From Elysia crispata (taxonomy: Eukaryota > Mollusca > Gastropoda > Plakobranchidae): a stretch of DNA of 64,000 nucleotides. A program made the translations under genes and the position numbers. The notes beneath the pieces were generated by a model. That model was given only the letters and a program-made list of their open reading frames with translations, made no database searches and was not told the origin of the DNA. Below, one piece after another: positions 12,752 through 22,700 of the stretch (positions are counted from its first letter, which is position 1; the number at the start of each line of letters is the position of its first letter). Location of the stretch: positions 279,501 to 343,500 of the forward strand of contig JAWDGP010004058.1 of the NCBI GenBank assembly GCA_033675545.1, read 5' to 3'.

Positions 12752-13989
12752 GATAACTCATTTTGTAAAATCCAAATCTATTTACAAATTTTTTTGAAAC
12801 ATTCATTATTATGTAGGTTTAAACAACTGCGCGGCTAAGAATTCCCGCAAGGCACTTTTATGTACTTAATGAGAAAATTCGCATCTTTCTAATAAGCGTT
12901 GAAAAGGATCTAAAGACAGACTGGGAAATGATTATTAAATAGATTAGGGAAGTACAGAATAAGCTAATTATGATTTTTTTTTTAAATTGTAGCAGTAGTT
13001 AAGAGTTTTCTAAGTCTTTAAAGGCGCTATTGGCTCAGTCTTCTCATTACTTAAACTTCTCAATCAATGCGTGATGTACAAAAATTCTAATATTTTTTGG
13101 GGGGAAAGCTGCAAAAATAAATTTCCTTCTGTGAACCTTAAAGTGCTTTCCCATGATTTGATTTTCTAACCTCTTCCTTGATGATCTAACGAAGCTAAAG
13201 TTCGGACACATGGTCTAACCTACGGTTTGGTTAGATAATTTAACCTCATGACTTCTAGAAAACGGAGATTGCTCTCAATTTTCTATTAATTGCACCCCTT
13301 TCTTTCCGCTCACACTCTTATGATAGACAGAAAAAAAGTTTTCCCACACCAAGATTACTGAACCAACAAAAGGATTTCCCAAAGATGTTCTAATAATAGC
13401 AAGGCATGTGCTACATAATTATTATTATTAGAACATCTTTGGGTTATCCTGTTTCATCGAATCAAAGGGAACTCACTCTGTCCATCACGGGTGTTCTTAT
13501 CCAGGAGCCGTGATATCCTATGTCACTGTGACCGTAATCATCCGCGAGGACAAACACGATGTGGGGCTGTCGCTCTGGATCGTCCGTAGGTTCTAACGTT
13601 GTCTCTTCATCGGGCAGAACTATCTCAAAATGTGTCACCTGTTTCACTTTAATAACTTCCTCAGAATTCTCTGTTGTTTCGGTTACCCCTTGCCTCGGTT
13701 CGGTAGTATCCGCCATTGATGTTTCAGAGGTCGAATCGCCAGGATCTCCTTCTTTTGTCGATTCTATGGGTACAGTCATAGTGCTTGTTTTGGCAAGCAC
13801 ATCTTCAGCGGATATTTCCGATGATTGGTGTAACGCGTCTGTAATTCTATTTTCAGAGCCCTCTACTGGCGGTTGGTCGGTACTTGCAGACGATGGTGAT
13901 TTCCGATATTTTCGCGCCACTTCCAGAGTGGTAACTAGCATTAAACTTACGAATGCGACTGATAAAACAGTCGCTTTAGACGAAGCCAT
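4455..13989 (-). CDS. ARSB-like: Arylsulfatase B/I/J-type sulfatase (9 coding exons, 611 aa)
   Basis: Predicted sulfatase that hydrolyses sulfate esters, in this family typically of glycosaminoglycan sugars, in the lysosome, Golgi lumen or outside the cell. Joining nine exons gives 1836 nt including the stop, with phases matching at all eight junctions. Key residues are all present: Asp150-Asp151 (LADDYG), Cys188 in CTPTR (the formylglycine motif C-x-P-x-R), Lys242 and His244 (GKWHLG), His333 (QAVHGP), Asp391-Asn392 (DNGG) and Lys409. The C terminus ends in the GAWGPW block shared by ARSB, ARSI and ARSJ. The unusual part is the N terminus: a hydrophobic segment (about residues 6-24), then roughly 115 residues rich in Ser, Thr and Glu before the catalytic domain starts near residue 141; human ARSB has about 40 residues there. 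Family membership is secure; which of B, I or J it matches best is not. Start chosen as the first Met, in context AACATGG. Confidence 0.93.
4887..5012 (-). repeat. Dispersed short repeat, copy A
   Basis: Reverse-complement relative of sequences near 12825 and 58696. Shared blocks are GCGGCTAAGAATTCCCGCAA, GGCA followed by TTTTATG, and AAGGATCTAA. Family unknown; possibly a SINE or a LINE tail. Confidence 0.7.
5465..6200 (-). repeat. Degenerate tandem array in intron 8, similar to the exon 8 donor region
   Basis: About 13 imperfect units of roughly 55 bp (plus strand TTTCTGTTTTCCTTGACG then about 30 AT-rich bases). The alternate units nearest 5551, 5663, 5772 and 5879 read CTTACCTCTGTTTTCC or close, and are preceded by ATCAAAG or ATTAAAG. 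They resemble the true exon 8 boundary, ATCAAAGCCACTTACTTCTG, so on the minus strand they show CAGAGGTAAGG, a donor-like site. Other units have lost the GT. Confidence 0.75.
6326..6528 (-). CDS. ARSB-like: Sulfatase exon 8
   Basis: Completes Asn472, encodes residues 473-539 and gives one base to codon 540: [34 protein letters not shown] and [13 protein letters not shown]. Acceptor AAACAG|C, chosen because WAAINEGKP aligns with the W-x-T-I-S-E-G block of the family. Donor AGAA|GTAAGT. Diverged copies of this exon end form the array in the next intron. Confidence 0.92.
6529..7291 (-). other. Sulfatase intron 7, T/G-rich tract
   Basis: Intron with GTAAGT and an ACAG acceptor. Close to exon 8 it holds a TTTTTG/GTTT low-complexity tract (about 6586-6710), which generates phenylalanine-rich open frames that are not genes. 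The remainder is AT-rich with nothing recognised. Confidence 0.75.
7292..7535 (-). CDS. ARSB-like: Sulfatase exon 7: DNGG metal site
   Basis: Completes Asp391, encodes residues 392-471 and gives two bases to codon 472. It carries [20 protein letters not shown] (Asp391, Asn392 and Lys409 at the active site), [31 protein letters not shown] and [14 protein letters not shown]. Acceptor CCTCACAG, donor ATAAA|GTAAGT. Confidence 0.95.
7536..8123 (-). other. Sulfatase intron 6, nothing further recognised
   Basis: AT-rich intronic sequence between GTAAGT and CCTCACAG. An open frame on the plus strand here overlaps exon 6 antisense and has no support. Confidence 0.7.
8124..8219 (-). CDS. ARSB-like: Sulfatase exon 6
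   Basis: Completes Gly359, encodes residues 360-390 and gives one base to codon 391: [17 protein letters not shown] then [13 protein letters not shown]. Equivalent to the AGMVSLMDEAVGNVT block of ARSB. Acceptor CCAACAG, donor AGTG|GTAAGT. Confidence 0.94.
8383..8740 (-). repeat. 77-78 bp tandem array copying the exon 5 end and its 5' splice site
   Basis: Units begin (plus strand, ACCAG of the donor) near 8383, 8460, 8538, 8616 and 8694; the last is the true exon 5 boundary. On the minus strand each unit is a tract with T8 and GTACTTTTAC, then AAACACATCAAGAACAAAG, then CGTCGCGG and a donor. Three of the four extra copies keep a full GTAAGT and the outermost reads GTAATT. The coding part remains readable as NKARRG-TG (with a stop), [18 protein letters not shown] and NKTRRGYAG. 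Each copy also has a pyrimidine tract followed by CAAG that could serve as an acceptor. Confidence 0.9.
8696..8807 (-). CDS. ARSB-like: Sulfatase exon 5: active-site His; its 3' end is tandemly duplicated in the next intron
   Basis: Residues 322-358 plus one base of codon 359: [14 protein letters not shown] (His333), [11 protein letters not shown], then [11 protein letters not shown]. Acceptor CACCCCAG, donor GCTG|GTAAGT. The last 40 or so bases and this donor recur four more times downstream, at 77-78 bp spacing, each still reading NKxRRG-like codons. The copy at 8696 is taken as the real exon end because only it is continuous with the upstream exon body. Confidence 0.93.
8808..9292 (-). other. 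Sulfatase intron 4, nothing further recognised
   Basis: GTGGGT to CCCCAG. AT-rich; a small plus-strand open frame (about 9011-9220) has no recognisable domain. Confidence 0.65.
9293..9465 (-). CDS. ARSB-like: Sulfatase exon 4
   Basis: Completes Gly264 and encodes residues 265-321, from [14 protein letters not shown] to VIKAHDKSK. An N-glycosylation sequon (NET) lies in the middle. Acceptor CTGCAAG, donor AAA|GTGGGT in phase 0, chosen because it joins in frame to PLFLYLSYQ of the next exon, as in ARSB. Confidence 0.9.
9466..10888 (-). other. Sulfatase intron 3 with (TTTTG)n tract
   Basis: GTATGG to CTGCAAG. Holds a TTTTG microsatellite at about 9921-10010 and T-rich runs near 10670-10770. 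Small open frames near 10136-10353 on both strands look like chance. Confidence 0.7.
10889..11075 (-). CDS. ARSB-like: Sulfatase exon 3: HTGLQH and GKWHLG motifs
   Basis: Residues 202-263 plus one base of codon 264. It contains IHTGLQHEI, then [16 protein letters not shown] with active-site Lys242 and His244, and ends RGFDTFYG. Acceptor TTTAAAG, donor TATG|GTATGG (phase 1). Strongly family-like throughout. Confidence 0.94.
11076..12572 (-). other. Sulfatase intron 2 with (TA)n tract
   Basis: GTAAAC to TTTAAAG. Holds a (TA)24-like microsatellite at about 12028-12076. Otherwise AT-rich with nothing recognised. Confidence 0.75.
12573..12662 (-). CDS. ARSB-like: Sulfatase exon 2: catalytic Cys motif
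   Basis: Residues 172-201, phase 0 on both sides. It carries [16 protein letters not shown]; Cys188 is the residue that the formylglycine-generating enzyme would convert. Threonine replaces the more usual serine of CxPSR. Acceptor TTTCCAG, donor CAG|GTAAAC. A long ATT microsatellite starts about 17 nt upstream of the acceptor. Confidence 0.94.
12679..12751. repeat. (AAT)24 microsatellite beside the exon 2 acceptor
   Basis: Uninterrupted AAT on the plus strand, so ATT on the transcribed strand, ending about 17 nt before the acceptor of the exon that carries the catalytic cysteine. It occupies the region where the branch point and pyrimidine tract would lie. Confidence 0.96.
12825..12930 (+). 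repeat. Dispersed short repeat, copy B
   Basis: Shares GCGGCTAAGAATTCCCGCAA and the following 80 or so bases, including AATAAGCGTT and AAAGGATCTAA, with copy A in inverted orientation, and more weakly with copy C near 58696. Lies in sulfatase intron 1. Confidence 0.75.
13378..13443. repeat. Perfect 20-bp inverted repeat (hairpin) in sulfatase intron 1
   Basis: Arms at 13378-13397 (CCCAAAGATGTTCTAATAAT) and 13424-13443 are exact reverse complements around a 26-nt loop. The hairpin sits 33 nt downstream of the exon 1 donor on the transcribed strand. No target-site duplication is obvious, so it may be a small element remnant or a structured intron segment. Confidence 0.9.
13477..13989 (-). CDS. 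ARSB-like: Sulfatase exon 1: membrane anchor, S/T/E-rich stalk, first metal-binding Asp pair
   Basis: Residues 1-171. Met1 is followed by a hydrophobic stretch ([15 protein letters not shown]) and a basic RKYRK, fitting a signal peptide or signal anchor. A low-complexity Ser/Thr/Glu/Pro region runs to about residue 140, then [14 protein letters not shown], the classic start of the sulfatase fold with two metal-ligand Asp residues. The exon ends in phase 0 at AGA|GTGAGT. An open frame on the opposite strand is only its shadow. Confidence 0.92.
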
Positions 13990-14318
13990 GTTAGTGTTTA
14001 TTGGGCTATTTGTGGAGGTTTTTTTTTTTACATCAAAAGCCGCACAACCTGCTTCCGCAGCCGGGTGTAGGTTTGAATGAGGTTTAACGTTCCGTAAATT
14101 TCCCGGGGAATCTTATCCGGAGAGTACAAGTGCCGAACTCCTCTGGCTGGTAGTTTTATGTCTCAAAGTATCTGACCGATTCTTACACAAAGAGACGAAA
14201 TATGGTACACCTGTCTTTGTATCTTAACTCTGGAATATTATAGTTGTTCTTGTTCCTGAGTTGAACAGTATCATTATAACATGCAAACGCGAAGGGTTAT
14301 GCTGAATTGTTAAAATAT
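13990..14318 (-). promoter_or_regulatory. Upstream region of the sulfatase gene (5' UTR/promoter, limits unknown)
   Basis: The 330 bp between the start codon and a CT-rich microsatellite. It is less AT-rich than the surroundings and presumably holds the 5' UTR and core promoter. I see no convincing TATA box at a sensible distance, so no element is assigned. Confidence 0.4.
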
Positions 14319-14400
14319 ATTCTCTTTCTCTCTGTCTGTCTGTCACTCTCTATCTGTCTGTCAGTCTCTATCTGTGTGTGTGTGTCTGTCTCTCTCTGTC

Positions 14401-14431
<31 letters not shown>

Positions 14432-14458
14432 GTCTCTCTGTCTCTCTGTCTCTCTGTC

Positions 14459-14521
<63 letters not shown>

Positions 14522-14623
14522 ATCTCACTCTCTTTCCAAACCCCAAAGCCGTCTCTTGTTCGTTTGATAAGTTTTTCGAAATTTCTCATAAATCCAAAGA
14601 TATCCCATATATATATTATATAC

Positions 14624-14684
<61 letters not shown>

Positions 14685-14956
14685 CAGTATATCATAATTA
14701 TTCAAATTCCCAGCTTTTCATTTCTCTATTGTGCACTATGGTAGAGCCATGCACACACTTCTTAGTACATATTTATGCTGCACGAATGTTTTAACATTTT
14801 ATCCATTTTTGTTGTTGTTGTTATTGTCATAGTTGTTGTTGTTGTTATTGTTGTTGTTCTTGTTGCTCTTGTTGTTCTCGTTCTTGTTCTGGTTCTTCTT
14901 GTTGTTGTTGATGTGGTTGTTTTGTTGTTGTTGGTGGTGGTGGTGATGGTGATGTT
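14319..14956. repeat. Microsatellite cluster: (TC/TG)n, (TA)n, (GTT)n
   Basis: TGTC/TC repeats (about 14319-14518), a TA run (about 14606-14681), then a GTT/GTC-rich tract (about 14811-14956). All long open frames here are repeat artefacts. Confidence 0.93.
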
Positions 14957-15083
14957 GTTCTTGTCTTTTTTTTTTTCTAATTATCTCGTAAATCGATCAA
15001 TAATATATTCCACGTACCGCGTCAAAAAATACTAGATCTAGATGTAATTACTCTTTACCTCACACACTCCTTATTCATCCCTT

Positions 15084-15085
<2 letters not shown>

Positions 15086-15147
<62 letters not shown>
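15086..15147. repeat. (TC)n microsatellite
   Basis: About 31 pure TC dinucleotides. Confidence 0.97.
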
Positions 15148-15153
<6 letters not shown>

Positions 15154-15403
15154 CGGATAGACGATTGGCTCAAACAAACAAGTTCGGTATTTATGATCAC
15201 TACCTCGTAGAAAACAAGTTAGCCACTCTGCCTAAACGGCTCTACCCTCAGACTCTTCAGCAATCCCAGCAAACAGCTTGTGAAGATTTGCTAAACCGAG
15301 AAAATCGTGGGCAAAAATATTCATCGGCAAAGATCAAGTAGGCAGCTGAATCATGTTGCACACCAGAGAAAATGGCTGCATGCTCTTTATTAAAAAAAAA
15401 AAT

Positions 15404-15405
<2 letters not shown>

Positions 15406-15456
<51 letters not shown>

Positions 15457-15468
15457 AGAAGAAGAAGT
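15406..15468. repeat. (GA)n/(GAA)n microsatellite
   Basis: A pure GA run ending in a few GAA units. With the TC tract 260 bp to the left it could form an inverted GA/TC pair. Confidence 0.96.
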
Positions 15469-17392
15469 AATAGGCTGGAGGGGGCGCAGCGAGAGGGAAA
15501 GAACACAAACAAAATATAAAGAAGGGAAATTTAGAGGAAATACACCACTGGACTGTAAGATTCAAAATCAATAGAACTTTGATATGGGCACCGCTGGATA
15601 TGATCTAAAACTTTAACTTTATAATACTCAGACTCATGAAAAATATGAAGGCAGAGAGAAAAGCTAAAACCGATCACTTCAGAAAAAAACAAAACAAAAC
15701 TATTATCCATTAGAGTTACAAGCGGACGCGGAAAATGCTCCATAATACAAGACAGAGAAAGTTTTTGTAGATGTTTTAAGTGCTTTAGGTCAAACTTAGT
15801 GACCCAATTTTCAGAGTCTATCTCACATTGATACATTCATATAAGACACGAGTTTTACAAAATAGACAGACAGACAGACAGACAGACAGACTCGCGTCTA
15901 GAGAGATAGATGGACACAGATATAGAGACAGGCAGGCAGAAAGACTGACAGGGAGATGGGAGAGAGGCAAATGTTTAAGAGGGGCAAAGAGAGAAGCACC
16001 TAGAAAGAGAGAAGTCAGAAACAGATGGGCAGGGAGACAAAAAGATCGCAGATTTTAGGTTGTTTTTTTTTTTTTATGAACTTGTTGAGAAATGCGCTAC
16101 GGAAGGCGCAATAATAACATGAAGTATTAATCTATAGATTAATTTGAGATGATGATTTTTACAATATACATTCGTTGTTTTTTTTATATTATTTTATTGT
16201 CTTAAGGCAAGCACTGCTCTCAAAACCACTTAAAGTTTAAATATAAACGTTTTACTTGTTATGCTGTGGATACGAGAATTATATTAAGTTTAACACAAGC
16301 ACACTTAAGTCCTGAAGCACAGATCTGGTAGTCCACGCCACAATGGGGAAAATAAAAACAACCAAAAAAAAAAAAAAAAGAATGCATTCTGCTTAAGACC
16401 TATGACACTAATGAAGTTTATAACTCACTCTTTTACCGAATAAGTTCGTGTATTAAACTATCCACACACGCACAAAGTTTAATTGAAATATTCTATTTGT
16501 ACAACAACAAAGAAATTCTAACCTAGGTTTTGGAAACTGCTACTCGCACTTGCGTTTAAACATATTTTAGTTTGTGACATAACAGCATCTGTCCTACTCT
16601 ACAATGCTCACATACAGGCCTGGAAGAGCTCTGTCTTCTTCCACAAAATGCACGCGAATGAAATAAGCTTAAGTGAAAGTGCATCATTCTGCCATTGTTA
16701 GCTCAATCTTCCTTTAGCAATATAGACAGAATTTGATATTTGGGTCTCCTATCGCGTTGTGACCAGAATGCTCAGTTTTATTTTAAGAAACGATGTCAGC
16801 TTTTATTTTAGTAAACATAAAAGAAAACTACATAAGCCGTGGCTGATGACGTTCAGAAAAGGTCTGTGTGATTTAACGTAAAATCGATGCTTTAGATTAT
16901 TTCTGCACGTATGTTTAAAGGTCAAAATACTCCAACAACTTTTACAAATGATATATAACAAGACATCATTTAGCATATGAAAGAAATGTTCAGTTAATAT
17001 AATTTGTGGTGCTTCTCATGACATCATCAACCAAGGTCATACAATTGTTTATCATTTAGAAGGCGGGTCAGCTTGATCCTAAAATTAGACAAGTGCAACT
17101 TCTTGCAGAAAAAAAACGGGACGATGAGTGTTAAGTGATTAGTAACTTCCATTGAGAACAGGCCACCCCACATCATCTGGGCTGAAGGACTTTGGGTGAG
17201 GATTCACCTGGACAGAGCTAAACCTGGTTTTCGAATCCGATGTAGTGAATTGCAAGAAAAAAGTATTTGAGACTGAAATCGACTATCCGATAGACTAGAC
17301 AGTATTTTAGTGAGGAAGAGCGGCACGAGTTATCAACATAGGATGAAACTTTTATAACTGCTGGTCTGCTACATTCTGATCGTTAACTAACG
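15469..17392. other. Intergenic, no gene recognised
   Basis: Mixed-composition sequence with a short GACA run near 15864-15890 and poly(A)/poly(T) runs. Open frames are short and unlike any family I know. Confidence 0.6.
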
Positions 17393-17457
<65 letters not shown>

Positions 17458-17550
17458 CTTTCTGTTTGTCTGTCTGTCTGTATATCTGTCTCTCTCTCTG
17501 CATGCCTTTCTGTATGTCTATCTGTTTCTGTCTGTCTGTATCTCTCTCTG

Positions 17551-17611
<61 letters not shown>

Positions 17612-17660
17612 GTCTCTCTGTCTCTCTGTCTGCCTCTCTTTCTTTTTTTCTCTTTCTCAC
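17393..17660. repeat. Compound (TC)n/(TGTC)n microsatellite
   Basis: Two long TC runs separated by a TGTC/TATC-rich segment. The overlapping open frames on both strands are artefacts. Confidence 0.95.
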
Positions 17661-18719
17661 TTTCTTTATATATATAATATTAGAGATAGATATTAAATTG
17701 ATAGATAGGAAGATAAACAGATAACATAACATAACATTCGTATTTACGATTATATAATCGTAGATACAAATCTTATGCTATTTGTTCTTATATTTCTATC
17801 TATCAATTTATCTATATATCTAACTCTAGCATACATCTATCTTTTTTTTTCACCTAGATATAATAATATCGGTGCATTCTACCATACCTTGACTTCTATT
17901 ACAGATCTTGAGGGCCATCAATTAGAACCTTTGTTTCAATAAGATAATTGGTTGAAGTAAAAGTAACAAAACAACATAATTTCAAATAAGCAGAAGTTTG
18001 TTATTGGTATATTTACTCTTCGAACTTTTTTTTTGCACAATGATACATACGATACCATTGAATCAAAGCGGATGTCATTGTCAAGAAAGAGTAACTATTC
18101 AAACCGAGTCTGGCAATCGATTCTGACGATTCTGAGTACGAAAAAAATGATTTTATTCGATTCCTCTACCGAACATATTCGGGACAGTCACTGATGAAAG
18201 CTCTTTAATTATGAATGTGAAGACAGTATCGAGGTCATCAGGGACTGAAGGAGACAGCGCTTAAACTCCTCGATGCAGAAGTTTGGGAGATGAGCTGTGA
18301 GACTTGGAAGAAATAAATAATGAGCGGTCGTTTTGTAGAATATCTCTTTTATGCTACACACAAAATAAATTAAACCTGTGCACCGAATTTAACAAGCGAT
18401 CGGAACAAATAAAGAAATAAGAGTATAGGAGCGCGAAATGTATAAGCTATGGCAAAAAAAAAAAAAATTAACAGTATATTTTTTCTTTAAGTTTGAAAAA
18501 AAAATTGATTGACACTTTCACACAGCTAACTTCGCCCATTAAAGCACGTGTTTTGTTTTGTTTTTTTTTTTTGTTTTTTGCTTCTTTCATTTTTTTTTTC
18601 TAAGTTCTTGTTCGCACTAGAAGTTAGGAAGACAACGTGCTTTTTACAAACGCTTAATCCCCTTAAGTGTTTCAAGCGCTGCCCAAAGTGTCCACTTTAC
18701 CAAACTGAACCATCAAAGT
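17661..18719. other. Intergenic, no gene recognised
   Basis: AT-rich, with TATC/GATA-like runs near 17670-17840 and poly(A)/poly(T) stretches. Nothing coding seen. Confidence 0.6.
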
Positions 18720-18746
18720 AGCAGTAGAAATAGTAGTTGCAGGAGT

Positions 18747-18821
<75 letters not shown>
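18720..18821. repeat. (AGC)n/(AGT)n trinucleotide repeat
   Basis: A short CAG run followed by about 19 AGT units, comparable in composition to the CTA/CTG tract near 3.7-4.1 kb read on the other strand. Confidence 0.95.
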
Positions 18822-18822
<1 letters not shown>

Positions 18823-19463
18823 CGAAAAATGCTTGCCATTGTCAGATTAGAACCATCGATTTATAGATGATTCAGCATCCATGGTCTTGCCACTCAAAGA
18901 GAACATAGCTAGTTACACCAATCTGCTTAACGCTCTCTTATTGTTCTAATCCCACAATTTGAAGCATTTTTGGTCATTCCAACCTCTGAGATTTCCCTTT
19001 ATCTTCATACAGAAGGTTGTTCCTGCGTTCCTTATATCTCCTCTTTTAGACAGGGATATAGTGAATTGTGATTTATCAGAAAAGCGCAGAACTAATTTAC
19101 CTACAAACTTTAAAATAGACTTCTAGTTTTAGACTTAATGGTTTTGGATTACAATAGAGTTGAAGGTATAATACTAGATATAGAGCAATATGATGTACAG
19201 GGATAAGTCAATGATTTGTAAAATTTGTTCTATATAAATGTTTGGGCTTATACTTTTTTTTACGACTGGAGATCTAGTAGATATCAGGCTGGATTAATTT
19301 TCAAACCGATTAAAAATGTTATCTCTTAAGCTTTTCAGTAAATTCAGCATGTCATTTAGGATGGCATCTGAATTCAGAGCCTAAAGTTTCTTTTCAAAGG
19401 GTCTGAAGCAATAATACTGTTCCTGCTTTGTAAAGTATTATTTATGTAAAGAGCATAGCCAAT

Positions 19464-19522
19464 TTATGACTCCTAGCATTTCTTGAAACATGACGCTGAC
19501 ATTCAGGCATATTTAAATAGAA

Positions 19523-19562
<40 letters not shown>

Positions 19563-19640
19563 GAAATACCTGAACTAAGGCCTTGCCATGGCACTGGTGT
19601 TTCGAGCCTTGTCACTCTCTTCAGGCGGCTATGGCGAAGT

Positions 19641-19694
<54 letters not shown>

Positions 19695-19753
19695 TTCTAT
19701 TTAAATATCCCTGAATGTCAGCTTCATGTTTCAAGAAATGCTAGGAGTCATAA
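19464..19753. mobile_element. Fold-back element: 63-bp inverted arms flanking (TA)n and a unique core
   Basis: The left arm (19464 to about 19526, TTATGACTCCTAGCATTTCT then CTGACATTC and TATTTAAATAGAATGAT) is repeated in reverse complement at the right (about 19690-19753) with roughly three mismatches. Each arm runs into a (TA)n tract that brackets a core of about 90 bp (ACCTGAACTAAGGCC to GGCGAAGTGAC). There is no coding capacity. The shape fits a non-autonomous fold-back or MITE-like element inserted between the genes. Confidence 0.75.
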
Positions 19754-22700
19754 TTAAATTTGACAATCATGCTGTGTGATGGAGAATCAGGTAAAAGTTG
19801 TAAAACCTTAAGATATAGAAGCAATGCACTAGCACACTTGCCCGTACCAATGTTCACAGTTTTTTTGTCTCCTAAGTTTGCTACAACCTGCCTCACCGCT
19901 GATTTATTAAGGATTTAACCAACACGAACAGAGACCTGAGGTATGCCAAGCAAGAGACTAATGGGCCATTTTGAGGGTTTTTAACAGCCATGTAACATTT
20001 CAATCCTCACACAGCAGGTTAAATCATAAATATCTAAGTTTTACTTCTTTTGAATGGGTTGATTTGAAGATTTTGGTGGAAAAAGGCACCTGCTGGACAA
20101 AAGTTGAGCCCAAGAAATAAATCTATGAGCAAAGAATTCTTTACAAAAGCTTGTTACAGAGCCAAAAGTCTTTCTTGTGTTTCATCACAAACACAGAATT
20201 TAAATACAAAAATTGAAAGAAGTAATGAACCATTTTTTTTTATTTTTCCAATAAAAACACAGACCCATTTAAAATTTCAGGTAAAATGAAAATGTAATTC
20301 AGAAAATATTAAATTTGAGTAAATAAAGAACTATATGAATACAATTTAAAAAAATTTTTCATACATATATGAATACGCACAGCCCAGAAAAGTTATGCAA
20401 CTAAATAAGCATATATTTTGAGAATTACATGTATTTGAATAACAAAATAGCTGGCTATAAAAGACTAAAGTAGGATACGAAGAGATTGGAAAGCATTTTC
20501 ATTTCACATTCATTTAGGCAAAAGACCTTGAGGAAAATCTAATTCGAGTCGAGCATAAGACTATAATAACAACAGAAAATGTTGTTTCTGTTACATATTT
20601 AAGTATTTTTGGTTATATAAAACTGCTGCCATATGTGTCGCTATAGAAAATTGCTGCCATATAAAACAATTGCTTTGAACGAAATGCAAAATATCTGAAA
20701 TGGGAAGGCCATAGAAATAAAATATTAATAAGTCTAGGGTTACAGAAAGAGAAATTTCTTCACTGCAAAAGATGTGAAATAAAAAGGCAATTTTGAAAAT
20801 GGGTACTGTTTTAATAAAACTGCTAAAAATATGAATGGGTTCAATAGAGAAACGACCAAATTGTGAAAAATTTAAAAGAAAAATCATTAAACATGCCGAG
20901 TAAATCTGCTACATAAACCTGGGAAAACGGATTTAAAGGCAGTATAATACTCTTTGAAAATTGCACAGTTTGAATACATTTGTACAGCAAAGTTGCCTGC
21001 CTGTTATTTCCTAGTTTCCAATAGAGGAATTTTCGAAAAGCCCAGGCCCCTGTTTTACTGATATGAGAGTTATTTTACTTTTTTAGATTTTATTTAAAAA
21101 GTAACATGATCAGTTATCACAAGAATAGTTTTTGTCCTTGTGAAAATGCTGTTAGTCTATTCTATTAATACAGCAGTCAAACCATTCTTTGTGCTACACT
21201 GACTTGTCAAAAAATGAAGCAACATAACTGTAATCATTGTTCTAATATTAAAAAAAAAAAGAATAATAGATGAGCCTCAATATTTGAGAATTTTCTTGTA
21301 CGTTGGGTTTTAATAAAAAAAAAGTCAACAAAAGCATAGAAAACAAAACAATACAAAAAGAAATAAGAGAAAGAGAGAGAGAGAAAAAAAAGCACCATTC
21401 TAAATTTAAGGCATAGTGAATCTACAAACAATCCAATATATTGAAAACAGCACCACGGCAAGTTATTATATAATGAATCAGAAAGCAATGTCAGATCTCT
21501 CTATATCAGCTGGTTTTAATAAAATAAAAGTTAAAAAATTCAGTACAAGAATGTACACAAAGATAAGTGCATAATATTGCTGTTTTGATGCATTTATCTT
21601 TGGAACACTGGGTAAAAGCAGAAAGAATTTATATCCCGATTTAAAAGACTCTCACCATAAGAGCTACTTAAAGCAAACAGTTTAAACACTTGAGTGAAAT
21701 CAAAAGCTGATGGCACCCACCATGTGGGACAGCTTGCTCATGCATCTGGAAAGTGCTTACAACAAGCAGACCAAGATGACCCATCAAAACTATCCGCCAG
21801 CAGATTTAACAAACAATAGGAATAGGGTTTATATACCTAGGAATTCAGAGTATTTTAATGTTGAAAAAGTTGCACGTTATGAGTAAAAAGTAAAAAAAAA
21901 AAAAAGAAAAAGAAAATGCAACCAGATTCAAAGTCAAGAAAACAATATAACGTCAGCAAGACAATTACTCTGAATCAATAGATTAATTTTTTTAATTTTA
22001 AAGTTTCATATCTATGATCAATTTAAAAAAATGCTCATGACGAACATTATCTCCTTCTGCAACATGCAGCTAACTACATTTGGTGTTGAATAATGAATTC
22101 AATGGTAAATGCTATCATGTTAAAGTATTAATAATCAAACATAAGATAATCAATGGTTAAGCACAATGCAAGACACTGTCATGTTAAAGTATTAGTCATC
22201 AAACAAATGGATGAAAACTTGCACATCACAAAAAATAATTCGGACAAAGATTATGATAATAAGGTGCACATTTTTCTTCAGTCACTCCATACAATATCTC
22301 TCGTACCAGTCGAACAAATTCAAAGCCCAGTAAACCACTGCAGTTTTAGAATAAGCAATACTGACATATCCCAAAACTTTTATTCCTTTCATGAACAATC
22401 TGATGGCTTTAATTTTGATAACTTTAAACCCTGAGAAAACAAATGCCCTTGAATTAGCAGGTACAGCTTGGGTACACAAAGGTATGTATGAAAGAATTTT
22501 AAAAAGGCAACAAAGGACATCCAAGTTATGTAGTTTTTAGTTCAGAAAAGCTTAAAGAATACAATGAGTCTGCCTAATTATACCAAATATTAAGTTTGAG
22601 GCTGATGATAACATGAAAAAGCATTATCATGAAACAATGTTTACAGTATACTTTTAAGAAGACAAAATATCTCTAACAATTGAAATCTCACTAATTCACT

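Noticed and set aside
13559..14080. 173-codon plus-strand open frame
   Set aside because: Antisense shadow of sulfatase exon 1, whose minus-strand product has the sulfatase LADDYG motif.
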